From NCBI GenBank assembly GCA_046330285.1, contig JAXLSX010000007.1, forward strand, positions 62,001 to 126,000: DNA of 64,000 bases, in the 5' to 3' direction. The notes below the pieces were generated by a model. That model was given only the letters and a program-made list of their open reading frames with translations. It ran no database searches and had not been told where the DNA came from. The translations under genes and the position numbers were made by a program. Positions 1 through 8,003 of this stretch are shown here, piece by piece (position 1 is the stretch's first letter; the number at the start of each line of letters is the position of its first letter). Source of the stretch: RHKX01 sp046330285. GTDB taxonomy: Bacteria; Actinomycetota; Thermoleophilia; Solirubrobacterales; 70-9.

Positions 1-650
1 ATGACGCCGGCATGCCGCGCCTCGATCGTCACGATCGAGAGCGCCACCGCCAGGTAGTCGGCGTTCTTGATGTTGAACGCCTGCCCCGAGTAGGCGCCCA
101 CGCCCGTGTTCTCGAGGGCGAACGCCGTCTCGAGGAACGGCTGCTCGGAGCTCGTCGTGCCGCCGAAGTCGAACTTCGGCTTCTTGACGGCCTTCTTTCC
201 GAGCGCGTCGCGGAGCCCCTTGACGTGGGCCTTCTCGTCGCGGACGACGGTGTCCAGGAACACCGAGGCCTGGTCGCCGAGGAACCCGGAACCGAGGAGG
301 CCGCCCATGTTGTTGGCCTTGGCCTCCTTGTAGAACTCCGCCTCGAGGTACTCCAGCGTCAGGGCGTAGTTGAGGATGCCGATGTCGCCCTTGCCGAACT
401 TGCGCGGCGGACGACCGCTCCCCTTGCCCTTCCCCCTCTCGGTGACGGCGGCCGCTGCCGATCCCGGCCCGGCCGCGCCCAGCAGGGCGCTTCCACCGAG
501 AACGGCACCGCCGGTCAGCCCGGCCTTTCTCAGGAACTCCAGCCTGGTGTCCCCGTCGCCACCCTCGCGGATGACCTCTTCCTTCGCCGTTTCCGCGGAT
601 TCGCGGATCGCACCATCGGAGTCGACTTCGTCGAGCTTGAGCTCGCTCAT
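1..650 (-). CDS. Ferritin-like domain protein with Tat-like leader (3' end outside window)
   Basis: The reading frame opens at an ATG (648-650) preceded by GGAAGGTGGGACGACG, a good ribosome site, and runs off the left edge after about 216 codons. The first ~35 residues are acidic, followed by TRLEFLRKAGLTGGAVLGG and an Ala/Gly-rich stretch, which resembles a Tat leader although only one Arg of the pair is present. Past residue 75 the helices NYALTLEYLEAEFYKEA and VRDEKAHVKGLRDAL carry the Glu/His pattern of the Ferritin_2-like family. These proteins are usually secreted; their substrate is unsettled. Oxidant or iron handling is inference. The C-terminus is unseen. Confidence 0.8.
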   Translation of the reverse strand, partial: MSELKLDEVDSDGAIRESAETAKEEVIREGGDGDTRLEFLRKAGLTGGAVLGGSALLGAAGPGSAAAAVTERGKGKGSGRPPRKFGKGDIGILNYALTLEYLEAEFYKEAKANNMGGLLGSGFLGDQASVFLDTVVRDEKAHVKGLRDALGKKAVKKPKFDFGGTTSSEQPFLETAFALENTGVGAYSGQAFNIKNADYLAVALSIVTIEARHAGV

Positions 651-831
651 CGTCGTCCCACCTTCCCTGTACGCGTGTCTTCCATTTCGAGCCCGGCGCT
701 CGCGCGCGGGCCCCTGCTCCCCTGGCTACGAGGCGCAGTCACCGCGGATCAGCGGCCCAACGATCCTTAGCCAACATTTAGACGCCCGACACGCCGCCCC
801 CGTCCCTCCCACGTGCGACAGGATGGGGCGC

Positions 832-1575
832 ATGGACGAGCGACTCCTTCCCGAGCGACGCTTCGAGGCCGCCGCGGACTCCTTCGTCCGGGCCCGCCCT
901 CCCTATCCGCCCGAGCTGATCGAGTCGGTCCTCGACCGGAGCGGTGCCGTCCCGGGCACGCCCGTGCTCGACGTCGCGGCCGGTGCCGGCGCGCTGACCG
1001 AGTTGCTGCTCGCCGCCGGTCTCGCGGTCACCGCGGTCGAGCCGAACGCGGAGATGGCGGAGCGTCTGCGCTCCCGTCTGTCGGAGGTCCCGGTCCGCGT
1101 CGAGAAGGCCGAGGCGCTCGGCGCGGCCGGCGGCACCGCCGAGCTGATCACGATCGCCAACGGTCTCCACTGGGTCGAGCCGGCCGCGGCCTACGCCGAG
1201 TTCGCCCGCGTGCTCGCTCCCGGCGGGCACGTCGCCGTCATCTGGCAACTCCCCGACCTCGCTGACGACCGCCAGGCGCACCTCTGGGAGCAGCTGCGCC
1301 TGATCCACGGTGACTCCCCGCCCTTCCGCGGGCCCGCCCCGGGCGAACCCGCGGGCTGGGGGGCGCCGTTGCGCACCGTCGATCGCTGGGAGATCCCGAA
1401 CCTCCACCGGATCCCGCGCCGGCTGCTCGGCGACTACATCTCCTCGTGGTCGGGCATCGCCAACCTCCCGGCCGCCGAGCGGGGTGACGTCGTTGCGGAA
1501 ATTGCGTCCCGCTGGGACGGCGAGGAGATCGCGCTGCCGTTCGTGATCACGGTCGAGCTCGGCCGCCGCGACTGA
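832..1575 (+). CDS. Class I SAM-dependent methyltransferase
   Basis: This 247-residue protein has a Rossmann methyltransferase core: motif I VLDVAAGAGALTE near residue 42, an acidic end of strand 2 (VEPNAEMAERLR), LHWVEP at the usual motif IV position, and ARVLAPGGHVAV for post motif. It belongs to the broad Methyltransf_11 group, whose members act on small molecules, lipids or proteins; the substrate cannot be read from sequence. I chose the ATG at 832 because GGATGGGG lies just upstream; an in-frame ATG at 823 would add three residues. It stands alone, convergent with the Ddn-family gene. Confidence 0.82.
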   Translation: MDERLLPERRFEAAADSFVRARPPYPPELIESVLDRSGAVPGTPVLDVAAGAGALTELLLAAGLAVTAVEPNAEMAERLRSRLSEVPVRVEKAEALGAAGGTAELITIANGLHWVEPAAAYAEFARVLAPGGHVAVIWQLPDLADDRQAHLWEQLRLIHGDSPPFRGPAPGEPAGWGAPLRTVDRWEIPNLHRIPRRLLGDYISSWSGIANLPAAERGDVVAEIASRWDGEEIALPFVITVELGRRD

Positions 1576-1581
1576 CCGCGC

Positions 1582-2097
1582 CTACGGGACGGGTTCGAGC
1601 ACGAAGACGTGGATGTGCCGGTGCGCCGCGCGCTTCTCGTAGGTCGAGTAACCCGGATAGACCCGCATGGCCTCGTCCCAGACGTTCTGCCGCCGCGCGC
1701 CCTCGACCTCGACGGCCCGCACCTTCCAGGTCCGCTCGTCCATGCCGACCTCGGCGTTCGGGTCCTTACTGAGGTTGTAGAACCAGGCCGGGTTGCGCTC
1801 CTGCCCGTAGTTGGACGCGATCACCGCGACCCCGCCTTCGACCGGCAGGCCGACGACGGGCACCGTCCGCTGTTTGCCGCTCTTGGCTCCGGTCGTGGTC
1901 AGCATCAGGATCGGCAGCCCGGCGATCAGCGACGCGACCGTGTGCCTGCCGCTCGTCGCCTTGTACAACGGCTTGTCGAGACGATGCGCGACGCGGGCGA
2001 AGACCCAGGAGCCGGGGCCGCTGGAGGCGAAGCGACGCACACCCCGCTGGGCGAGATTCGCCTCGGCGAAGGTGATCGGCTCCGAACCAGTACTCAC
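1582..2097 (-). CDS. Deazaflavin (F420)-dependent nitroreductase/quinone reductase family protein
   Basis: A 171-residue protein of the Ddn family (F420H2-dependent reductases). The split-barrel core shows ILMLTTTGAKSGKQRTVPV (residues about 63-81) followed by VIASNYGQERNPAWFYNL and a late VYPGYSTYEKRA segment, all typical of the family. Members bind coenzyme F420 and reduce quinones or nitro compounds; the true substrate here is unknown. The start is GTG with no strong ribosome site. It is divergent from the methyltransferase at 2136 with only 38 nt between the starts, so the promoters must overlap. Its presence implies that the host makes F420. Confidence 0.85.
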   Translation of the reverse strand: MSTGSEPITFAEANLAQRGVRRFASSGPGSWVFARVAHRLDKPLYKATSGRHTVASLIAGLPILMLTTTGAKSGKQRTVPVVGLPVEGGVAVIASNYGQERNPAWFYNLSKDPNAEVGMDERTWKVRAVEVEGARRQNVWDEAMRVYPGYSTYEKRAAHRHIHVFVLEPVP

Positions 2098-2135
2098 GAT
2101 TGGCGATTCTGCCCGATTCGGGGATCATCCGCGCG

Positions 2136-2900
2136 ATGAGCGAACTTCCGGAGCACGTCAGCCGCAACCGCGCCCAGTGGGATCAGTGGGCGGCCGACTT
2201 CGAGGGGCCCGGCCTGCGGAACTGGGCGGCCGACGAGCCGACCTGGGGAATCTGGGACGTTCCCGAGTCCGAGCTCGGCGTCCTCCCCGACGCACTCGAC
2301 GGCCTCGATGCGATCGAGCTCGGGTGCGGAACCGGCTACGTGTCGTCCTGGCTCGCGCGACGCGGCGCCCGGCCCGTCGGGATCGACAACTCCGAGGCGC
2401 AGCTCGCGAGCGCCCGGCGCTTTCAGGAGCAGTTCGGGATCGAATTCCCGCTGATCCACGGCAACGCCGAGGACGTCCCGCTGCCCGATGCCTCGTTCGA
2501 CCTGGCGATCTCCGAGTACGGCGCGAGCATCTGGTGCGACCCCTACCGCTGGATCCCGGAGGCGGCGCGCCTGCTCCGCCCCGGGGGCGAGCTCGTGTTC
2601 ATGGTCAACTCGGTCCTGGTGATGCTCTGCACCCCGGACATCGAGGAAGGCCAGGCGGGAAACCGGTTGCTGCGCCCTCAGTTCGGCATGAACCGCTTCG
2701 AGTGGTCCGACGACGAATCCGTCGAGTTCCACCTCTCACACGGCGAGCTGATCGCGCTGCTGCGCGACTCCGGCTTCGCGATCGAGCAGCTGATCGAAGT
2801 CAGGGCGCCGGAGGGCGGGAAGGCGACCTTCCCGCTGACGACGCTCGAGTGGAGCCGGAACTGGCCGTGCGAGGAGGTCTGGCGGGCGCGCAGGCGCTGA
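2136..2900 (+). CDS. Class I SAM-dependent methyltransferase
   Basis: A 254-residue methyltransferase. Motif I is AIELGCGTGYVSSWLARR near residue 62, followed by VGIDNSEAQLASAR (acidic loop), LPDASFDLAISEYG (motif IV) and AARLLRPGGELVFM. The N-terminal segment SRNRAQWDQWAADF is common in Methyltransf_11/25 proteins of actinobacteria. The ATG at 2136 is chosen over a possible upstream start at 2100 because the extra residues look non-coding and would run into the divergent promoter region. It is not closely related to the methyltransferase at 832. Substrate unknown. Confidence 0.85.
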   Translation: MSELPEHVSRNRAQWDQWAADFEGPGLRNWAADEPTWGIWDVPESELGVLPDALDGLDAIELGCGTGYVSSWLARRGARPVGIDNSEAQLASARRFQEQFGIEFPLIHGNAEDVPLPDASFDLAISEYGASIWCDPYRWIPEAARLLRPGGELVFMVNSVLVMLCTPDIEEGQAGNRLLRPQFGMNRFEWSDDESVEFHLSHGELIALLRDSGFAIEQLIEVRAPEGGKATFPLTTLEWSRNWPCEEVWRARRR

Positions 2901-2927
2901 CGCCCGCCAGGGCCTCGTCGCGAAGGG

Positions 2928-3263
2928 CTAGATCGTCTTGCTCTTGCCGACCGCGCAGCCCGTGATCTTCGGCGCGAGGGCGTAGAACGCACCATTCGTC
3001 GAGCCGGTGTTGCCGGTCGACCACATGCCGTTCTTCTCGGCGTAATCGGTGCCGATGACCTTGTCCTTGCCGGGCTTCTTCTTGAGGAGAACCACCACGC
3101 GGCTGACCACGCACCGGTCCTTGGAGCTCTTCACGTACCCGTGGAAGCCGCCGGACTCCTCCTTGATCGTGACCCTCGTCTTCGTGGCAGCGCTTGCGCT
3201 GCCGGCGGTGACGAGGAACAGACATGCCGCGAGCGCGACAACAACCGCAAACTTACTCTTCAT
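2928..3263 (-). CDS. Small secreted protein, paralogue of the next gene
   Basis: A 111-residue protein with a clear Sec signal peptide (MKSK, hydrophobic stretch, cleavage near SASA-AT at residue 25). The mature part has two cysteines, near residues 51 and 103, placed to form one disulfide, and the segment MWSTGNTGSTNGAFYALAP. I do not recognise a named domain. It is a tandem paralogue of the 129-residue protein encoded at 3332-3721, sharing the MWSTGNTG core and both cysteines. The ATG at 3263 follows CAGGAGCGGGAA, a good ribosome site; reading further upstream would enter the other gene's frame. Confidence 0.75.
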   Translation of the reverse strand: MKSKFAVVVALAACLFLVTAGSASAATKTRVTIKEESGGFHGYVKSSKDRCVVSRVVVLLKKKPGKDKVIGTDYAEKNGMWSTGNTGSTNGAFYALAPKITGCAVGKSKTI

Positions 3264-3331
3264 TTCCCGCTCCTGTATTCGATGTGGGCGGTCGAAGGTA
3301 GCAGGTGCGGAAGTGCGCCTCGCCGGCTCGC

Positions 3332-3721
3332 TCAGGCGCCCTTCTGGCCCTCGACCACCTTGCTGATCCCGGCCTTGCAGCCCTTGATCTTCGGCGCGTA
3401 GGCGTAGAAGTTGCCCTTCTGCGGCCCGGTGTTGCCGGTCGACCACATGTACTTGGTGCCGTTCGCCTGGGCGATGTCGGAGCCGATCTCCTTGTCGCGG
3501 CTCGGATCCTGGCCGTTCCCCTTCATCTTGTAGAGGATGACCTCGCGCCCGTTGGCGCACTTCTCCTTGTCGCTCTTGACGTAGCCGTAGAACCCGTCCG
3601 ACTGGACCTTGATCTTGACCTTGGTCTCGGCCTTGCCGGCGAATGCCGATGCGGCGACGACGAGTGCGGTGCAGGCGGTCAGCGCCAGCGCCAGCGCCGC
3701 GAGGATGGGCTTGGACTTCAT
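3332..3721 (-). CDS. Small secreted protein with MWSTGNTG core
   Basis: A 129-residue protein starting at an ATG directly behind AAGGAGGAGTTTC, a near-perfect ribosome site. Residues 1-28 are a Sec signal peptide ending ASAFA. The mature domain contains YGYVKSDKEKCANGRE, MWSTGNTGPQKGNFYAYAP and KIKGC, so it has the same two cysteines and core as the neighbour at 2928-3263. Function unknown; size and fold pattern suggest a small extracellular beta domain. The two genes are 68 nt apart in the same direction and probably arose by tandem duplication. Confidence 0.8.
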   Translation of the reverse strand: MKSKPILAALALALTACTALVVAASAFAGKAETKVKIKVQSDGFYGYVKSDKEKCANGREVILYKMKGNGQDPSRDKEIGSDIAQANGTKYMWSTGNTGPQKGNFYAYAPKIKGCKAGISKVVEGQKGA

Positions 3722-4240
3722 GAAACTCCTCCTTGGTGTTGGACCCCGCGGAGAAGTTAGCCCGGCCTGCCCGGTCGCGCAAGCGATCCGGGTCGAGAGT
3801 GGAGGCGGCCGGTACTGCCCCGGCGTCCGCGAAGGACGCCCCGATGCGTCAACGAGCGTTCCCTACGGAGTCAATCTCGGCATCCGGCTCGGTCGATCCG
3901 AGGGGCACGTGGCCGGCGCCAAATCCTCCTGTTGATGTCCCCTACCGGCCGAGGAAACTGCCGGTCTGGTGAGCCCACTGATGATGCCGCTGGCCCGGAT
4001 CGTGGGCTATCCGGAGCGACAGATCTCTACTGGTGTTTAGGCAGCGAGACCGAACTCGTGAGAGTCCGCACTTATTGGTTTCCCTGGGCTTTTTAACGAG
4101 GCCGGCCCAGGAACCTCGACTCGCAACACCGGGACGAGAACCGTTCACGTCGATTCTGTGTCGCCCCCTATTGATGTGTCTATGTCCGGCAATTGTAGTC
4201 GCGGCCCCAAGGCGGCCCGAGGTCGGGTAGGTTCTGGCCC
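3722..4240. other. 519-bp divergent intergenic region
   Basis: This separates the minus-strand secreted paralogue from the plus-strand membrane protein. It is less GC-rich than its flanks and has no convincing gene. It holds two modest inverted repeats, ACCGGC/GCCGGT (3944-3949 and 3960-3965) and CCTGGGC/GCCCAGG (4083-4089 and 4105-4111), and a promoter-like pair near 4171-4199. Short open frames here, such as 3942-4148 on the minus strand, lack ribosome sites and any recognisable composition. Confidence 0.5.
4171..4199 (+). promoter_or_regulatory. Candidate sigma70-type promoter for the small membrane protein
   Basis: TTGATG (4171-4176) and TGTAGT (4194-4199) are separated by 17 nt, with the GTG start 41 nt further on. 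This is a pattern match only. Confidence 0.35.
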
Positions 4241-4519
4241 GTGGGTTGCTTCGTAGTCCTGTTCGCGCTGATCTCGCCGCGCCTGGCGCTGTTCTTCGTC
4301 GCGGTCTTCTCGGACCTGCTGAGTCGCGCCTTCGACTCCTGGTTCATCCCGCTGCTCGGCTTCTTCCTGCTGCCGTGGACGACCCTCGCCTACGCCTGCA
4401 TGTGGAGTCTCGGAGGCAACGAGGTTTCCGGCTTCGAGTGGTTCATCGTGATCCTCGCGTTCCTCGCTGACCTCAGCGGTTACGGGTTGCTCGGCCAGCG
4501 CCGCCAGTACTCGCGCTGA
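4241..4519 (+). CDS. Small conserved-looking integral membrane protein
   Basis: A 92-residue protein beginning with GTG. It has two or three hydrophobic segments (about residues 3-22, 34-54 and 65-83) and ends in a basic QRRQYSR tail. The run ALISPRLALFF followed by PLLGFFLLPWTTLAY resembles short uncharacterised membrane proteins widespread in actinobacteria; this is recalled resemblance, not a search. No enzymatic motif is visible. Confidence 0.65.
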   Translation: MGCFVVLFALISPRLALFFVAVFSDLLSRAFDSWFIPLLGFFLLPWTTLAYACMWSLGGNEVSGFEWFIVILAFLADLSGYGLLGQRRQYSR

Positions 4520-4527
4520 GCTCGCCG

Positions 4528-5703
4528 TCACTTCGATCGACCGGCGAGCCTGAGGCCGTCGATGAGACGCATCGGCGAACCGACCCTGAGCACCGCGCGC
4601 TCGTAGATCCGCCCCGCAAGGTGGATCAGCACCACCACCGACGCGACCATCAGGACGACCGAGACCGCGAGCTCCCACGCGGGCAGTCCGTCGACCGCTG
4701 CGCGCGCCGGGACGACCATCGGCGCGGTCGGCGGAAACAGGGTGCAGATCGTCGCCAGCGCGCCGCTGGGGTCGTCGGCGATGCTGAACGACGCGAGGTA
4801 GCCGACGACGAGGACGATCGTCACCGGCGTGGTGACGCTGCCGACGTCCTCCTGCCGCGAGACGATCGCGCCCGCGACCGCGAAGGCGCATGAGTAGAGC
4901 GCGTACCCGGGGACGAAATAGAGCAGGACGAGCAGGATCGTCTCGAAGGTCGAGGAGGGAAGCTCGAGCTGGCCCGACAGGAGTGCGGCTGCGATCCCGA
5001 GGCCGGCGACGACTGCGAGCTGGAAGAACCCGAGGAGGCCGATGCCGATCACCTTTCCCGCCAGCAGCTGCGACGGCCGGATCGCCGAAAGGATCAGTTC
5101 GACCACACGCGAGCTCTTCTCCTCGACGATCCCGGAGGTGACGACGAACCCGAACCCGAGGATCGCCAGATAGAGCAGGAGGCTTCCCGCGAAGGCCAGA
5201 CCGGAGCCGGAATCGCTGTCGCCGCCGAGCTCCGTCGTCGGCAACGGCGGCGGACTCAACGCTCGGTCGATCTGCTCCGCGTCAGCGCCCGTGCCGCGGA
5301 GGACGGCTTCGCCCTCGGCCTTGGCGGCCGCCGCCTGGATCAACGTCTGCAGCTCCTGATCGGTCCCGCTCGCGACCAGCAGATCGTCGGCCGCGATGGC
5401 GGCGTCGAGATCCCCGGCCTCGACGGCGGCTCGGGCCTCGGCCGAATCGGCCGGCTGCGACTCGTCGATCGTCACGCCGGACGCGGGCTCGGCCTTCAAC
5501 TGGGTGCCGATCGCCTCGGCCCGCGGACCGACGAGGCCGACGTCGTAGGTGGTTTCGTCGTCTCCGCCGGAGAGGGCAGCGACGACCACAATCGCGAGGA
5601 CGATCACGATCTGGATGGCCAGGCCGACCCGGAACGCGCGGGACCTCCAGCGCTCGCGGATCTCGCGGCGGGCCGTGAGCTCGACGGCCCTACGCCCCGT
5701 CAT
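4528..5703 (-). CDS. ABC-2 type transporter permease (NatB-like)
   Basis: A 391-residue permease of the ABC-2/NatB family. One membrane segment lies near residues 25-45, then a ~120-residue polar, presumably extracytoplasmic domain, then about five or six further membrane segments from residue 170 on (for example LLLYLAILGFGFVVTSGIV and the following VEEKSSRVVELILSAI, a typical ABC-2 loop). It pairs with the ATPase at 5690-6586, whose 3' end overlaps its start by 14 nt, so the two are translationally coupled. NatAB-like exporters expel sodium, drugs or peptides; the cargo here is unknown. Confidence 0.87.
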   Translation of the reverse strand: MTGRRAVELTARREIRERWRSRAFRVGLAIQIVIVLAIVVVAALSGGDDETTYDVGLVGPRAEAIGTQLKAEPASGVTIDESQPADSAEARAAVEAGDLDAAIAADDLLVASGTDQELQTLIQAAAAKAEGEAVLRGTGADAEQIDRALSPPPLPTTELGGDSDSGSGLAFAGSLLLYLAILGFGFVVTSGIVEEKSSRVVELILSAIRPSQLLAGKVIGIGLLGFFQLAVVAGLGIAAALLSGQLELPSSTFETILLVLLYFVPGYALYSCAFAVAGAIVSRQEDVGSVTTPVTIVLVVGYLASFSIADDPSGALATICTLFPPTAPMVVPARAAVDGLPAWELAVSVVLMVASVVVLIHLAGRIYERAVLRVGSPMRLIDGLRLAGRSK

Positions 5704-6586
5704 CGGCGATCACCTCCTTGAACAGGTCCGCCAGCGAGGGGCGGTGACGCGCGAATCGCTCCACCGAGCCGTGCCGGCGGGCGATGTCGAGGAGTCGCTG
5801 AGGGTCGAACCCCGGGTCGAGCTCGACCCGGCCGGGGCCGATCCGTCGAACGCCCGGCACCGCTGCGAGCGGATCGTCCGCCGCATCCGCGAGATCGATC
5901 TCCCAGAGGCGCCCGGCAGCGCGGTCGCGCAGCTCCTCGACCCCGCCCGAGGCGACGAGCTCCCCGCTCTTGATGATGGCCACCGAGTCGCAGAGACGCT
6001 CGACCAGCTCGAGCTGATGCGAGGAGAAGATGACCGGCAGCCCGCGGTCCCGGGATTCGGAGACGAGGACCTCCGCGAGAACTTCGACACCGACCGGATC
6101 GAGGCCGGAGAACGGCTCGTCGAGTACGAGGAGATCGGGACCGTGTACGAGGGCGGCTCCGAGCTGCACCCGTTGCTGGTTTCCGAGCGAGAGGTCTTCG
6201 AGCGCGTCGGCCTGCCGCTCGGCGACGCCGAGACGCTGCATCCACCGCTCGGCCGACGCCGCCGCCGCGTCGCCGTCGATGCCGTGCAGCTCGGCGAAGT
6301 AGGCGAGCTGCTCGCCGACGCGCATCTTCGGATAGAGGCCGCGCTCCTCCGGCATGTAGCCGATTCGGCGTCGCCGTTCAGCATCGAGCGGCTCGCCGTC
6401 CCAGAGGACGGAGCCGCCGTCGGCCGCAAGGACGCCCAGGACGATACGCATCGCAGTCGTCTTGCCGGCTCCGTTCGGCCCCACGAAGCCGACGATCTCC
6501 CCGGGCTGCGCCGCCATGGAGATGCCGTTGAGCGCGACGACATCGCCGTATCGCTTGCTCAGGTCCCGCAACTCGAGCACTGCCAT
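5690..6586 (-). CDS. ABC transporter ATP-binding protein (NatA-like)
   Basis: A 298-residue ABC ATPase. Walker A is GPNGAGKT (residues 36-43), the signature LSLGNQQ (132-138) and Walker B LLVLDEP (152-158); the His switch is in FSSHQLELVERLC. The C-terminal ~80 residues form the extra domain common to NatA/DrrA-type exporters. It is the first gene of a two-gene operon with the NatB-like permease. It is divergent from the aldo/keto reductase, with 62 nt between the starts. Confidence 0.92.
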   Translation of the reverse strand: MAVLELRDLSKRYGDVVALNGISMAAQPGEIVGFVGPNGAGKTTAMRIVLGVLAADGGSVLWDGEPLDAERRRRIGYMPEERGLYPKMRVGEQLAYFAELHGIDGDAAAASAERWMQRLGVAERQADALEDLSLGNQQRVQLGAALVHGPDLLVLDEPFSGLDPVGVEVLAEVLVSESRDRGLPVIFSSHQLELVERLCDSVAIIKSGELVASGGVEELRDRAAGRLWEIDLADAADDPLAAVPGVRRIGPGRVELDPGFDPQRLLDIARRHGSVERFARHRPSLADLFKEVIADDGA

Positions 6587-6648
6587 CCTCTAGCCACTGC
6601 CCCGCTCGAGCCGGTTCAATCGGTCCGGCCCCGGGTATCCGCCCTCCT

Positions 6649-7620
6649 ATGCAACGCAGAAGACTTGGCAGCGAAGGACCCGACGTCTCGGCGATCGGGC
6701 TCGGCTGCATGGGAATGTCCGAGTTCTACGGCGACAGCGACGACGCCGAGTCGACGGCGACGATCCACCGGGCGCTCGATATCGGGATCGACTTCCTCGA
6801 CACCGCCGACATGTACGGGCGCGGGGCGAACGAGGAGCTCGTCGGAGGCGCGATCGCCGACCGCCGCGACAGCGTGTTCCTGGCGACCAAGTTCGGGATC
6901 GAGCGCACCGACGACCCGACGGCGCGCGGCGTGAACGGCAGCCCCGAGTACGTCCGTGGTGCGATCGACGCCTCGCTGGCGCGACTCGGCACCGACCACG
7001 TCGACCTCTGGTACCAGCACCGCGTGGATCCCGACGTCCCGATCGAGGAGACCGTCGGCGCGATGGGCGAAGCGGTCGAGGCGGGCAAGGTCCGCCACCT
7101 CGGGCTCAGCGAGGCGGCGCCGGACACGATCCGGCGGGCGCATGCGACCCATCCGATCACCGCCGTCCAGACCGAGCTCTCGCTCTGGGAGCGGGGAGCT
7201 CTCGACGAGGTCCTCCCCACCTGCCGCGAGCTCAGGATCGGCTTCGTCCCCTACTCGCCACTCGGACGCGGCTTCCTCACCGGCCGGTTCGACTCGAGCT
7301 CCGACTTCGGCGACGGCGACTTCCGCAACAACGACCCCCGGATGGGCGCCGAGAACTTCGACCGCAACCGCGGCATCGTCGAAGCCGTGCGCGAGGTCGC
7401 GTCCCGCAAGGGCGCGACGCCGGCGCAGATCGCGCTCGCCTGGGTTCTCGCTCTCGGCGACGATCTCGTGCCGATCCCCGGGACGCGGCGCACCGATCGC
7501 CTCGAGGAGAACGCGGCCGCCGCCGAAGTCGAGTTCGATGAGTCCGACCTCGAGGAGCTGAACGGGATCGGGACGGCGGTCGGCGACCGCTACGCGAACA
7601 TGGAGTCCGTCAACCGCTGA
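6649..7620 (+). CDS. Aldo/keto reductase
   Basis: A 323-residue AKR with the complete catalytic tetrad: Asp51 and Tyr56 (in FLDTADMYGRGANEE), Lys81 (LATKFG) and His124 (LWYQHRVDP). The NADPH-binding end is visible as IPGTRRTDRLEENAAAA. It resembles the YajO/AKR11-13 branch of general-stress and aldehyde-reducing AKRs. The physiological carbonyl substrate is unknown. It is monocistronic and convergent with the 114-residue protein that ends 4 nt downstream. Confidence 0.92.
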   Translation: MQRRRLGSEGPDVSAIGLGCMGMSEFYGDSDDAESTATIHRALDIGIDFLDTADMYGRGANEELVGGAIADRRDSVFLATKFGIERTDDPTARGVNGSPEYVRGAIDASLARLGTDHVDLWYQHRVDPDVPIEETVGAMGEAVEAGKVRHLGLSEAAPDTIRRAHATHPITAVQTELSLWERGALDEVLPTCRELRIGFVPYSPLGRGFLTGRFDSSSDFGDGDFRNNDPRMGAENFDRNRGIVEAVREVASRKGATPAQIALAWVLALGDDLVPIPGTRRTDRLEENAAAAEVEFDESDLEELNGIGTAVGDRYANMESVNR

Positions 7621-7623
7621 GCG

Positions 7624-7968
7624 TCAGCTCAGCTCGGGCAGAAACCGCTCGACGTGTCCGGCGATCGTCTCCCGCACCCACCGCCGCTCGTCCGCCGAGG
7701 CCATCCGATAGCGGCCGAGAAGCGTTCGCTGGTCGTCGATCGGCAGCCCGGCGATGGTCCAGCTCACCGCGAGGCGCTCGAACAGGAGCTCCTCGCGCCG
7801 CGCCCAGTCGTCGTCGAGCGAGGCCGCGTCGCTCGCGAGGCGCTCACCCAGCTTGCGCACCGTCCCCGGACTGAGCTCGCAGCGAAGCACGAGCACGTTG
7901 CCGTCGGCATCGGTGTACTCGCTCGTCGGCGGCGGCTCGCGCCGGCGCCGCTGCTTCCGCTTCGCCAC
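7624..7968 (-). CDS. Hypothetical protein with basic N-terminus
   Basis: A 114-residue protein with a GTG start, opening with VAKRKQRRRREPPP and continuing into an acidic helical region (EELLFERLAVSWTIAG). Composition is soluble and cytoplasmic. No domain recognised. The reading frame shows normal high-GC codon bias and fits exactly between the AKR stop and the flavoprotein start, which supports it as a real gene. Confidence 0.6.
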   Translation of the reverse strand: MAKRKQRRRREPPPTSEYTDADGNVLVLRCELSPGTVRKLGERLASDAASLDDDWARREELLFERLAVSWTIAGLPIDDQRTLLGRYRMASADERRWVRETIAGHVERFLPELS

Positions 7969-8003
7969 GACCGGCAGTCTCGCACCGCATCGGCGGTGGG
8001 CGC

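Noticed and set aside
3942..4148. 68-codon minus-strand frame in the divergent intergenic region
   Set aside because: No ribosome site, atypical composition and it spans inverted repeats.
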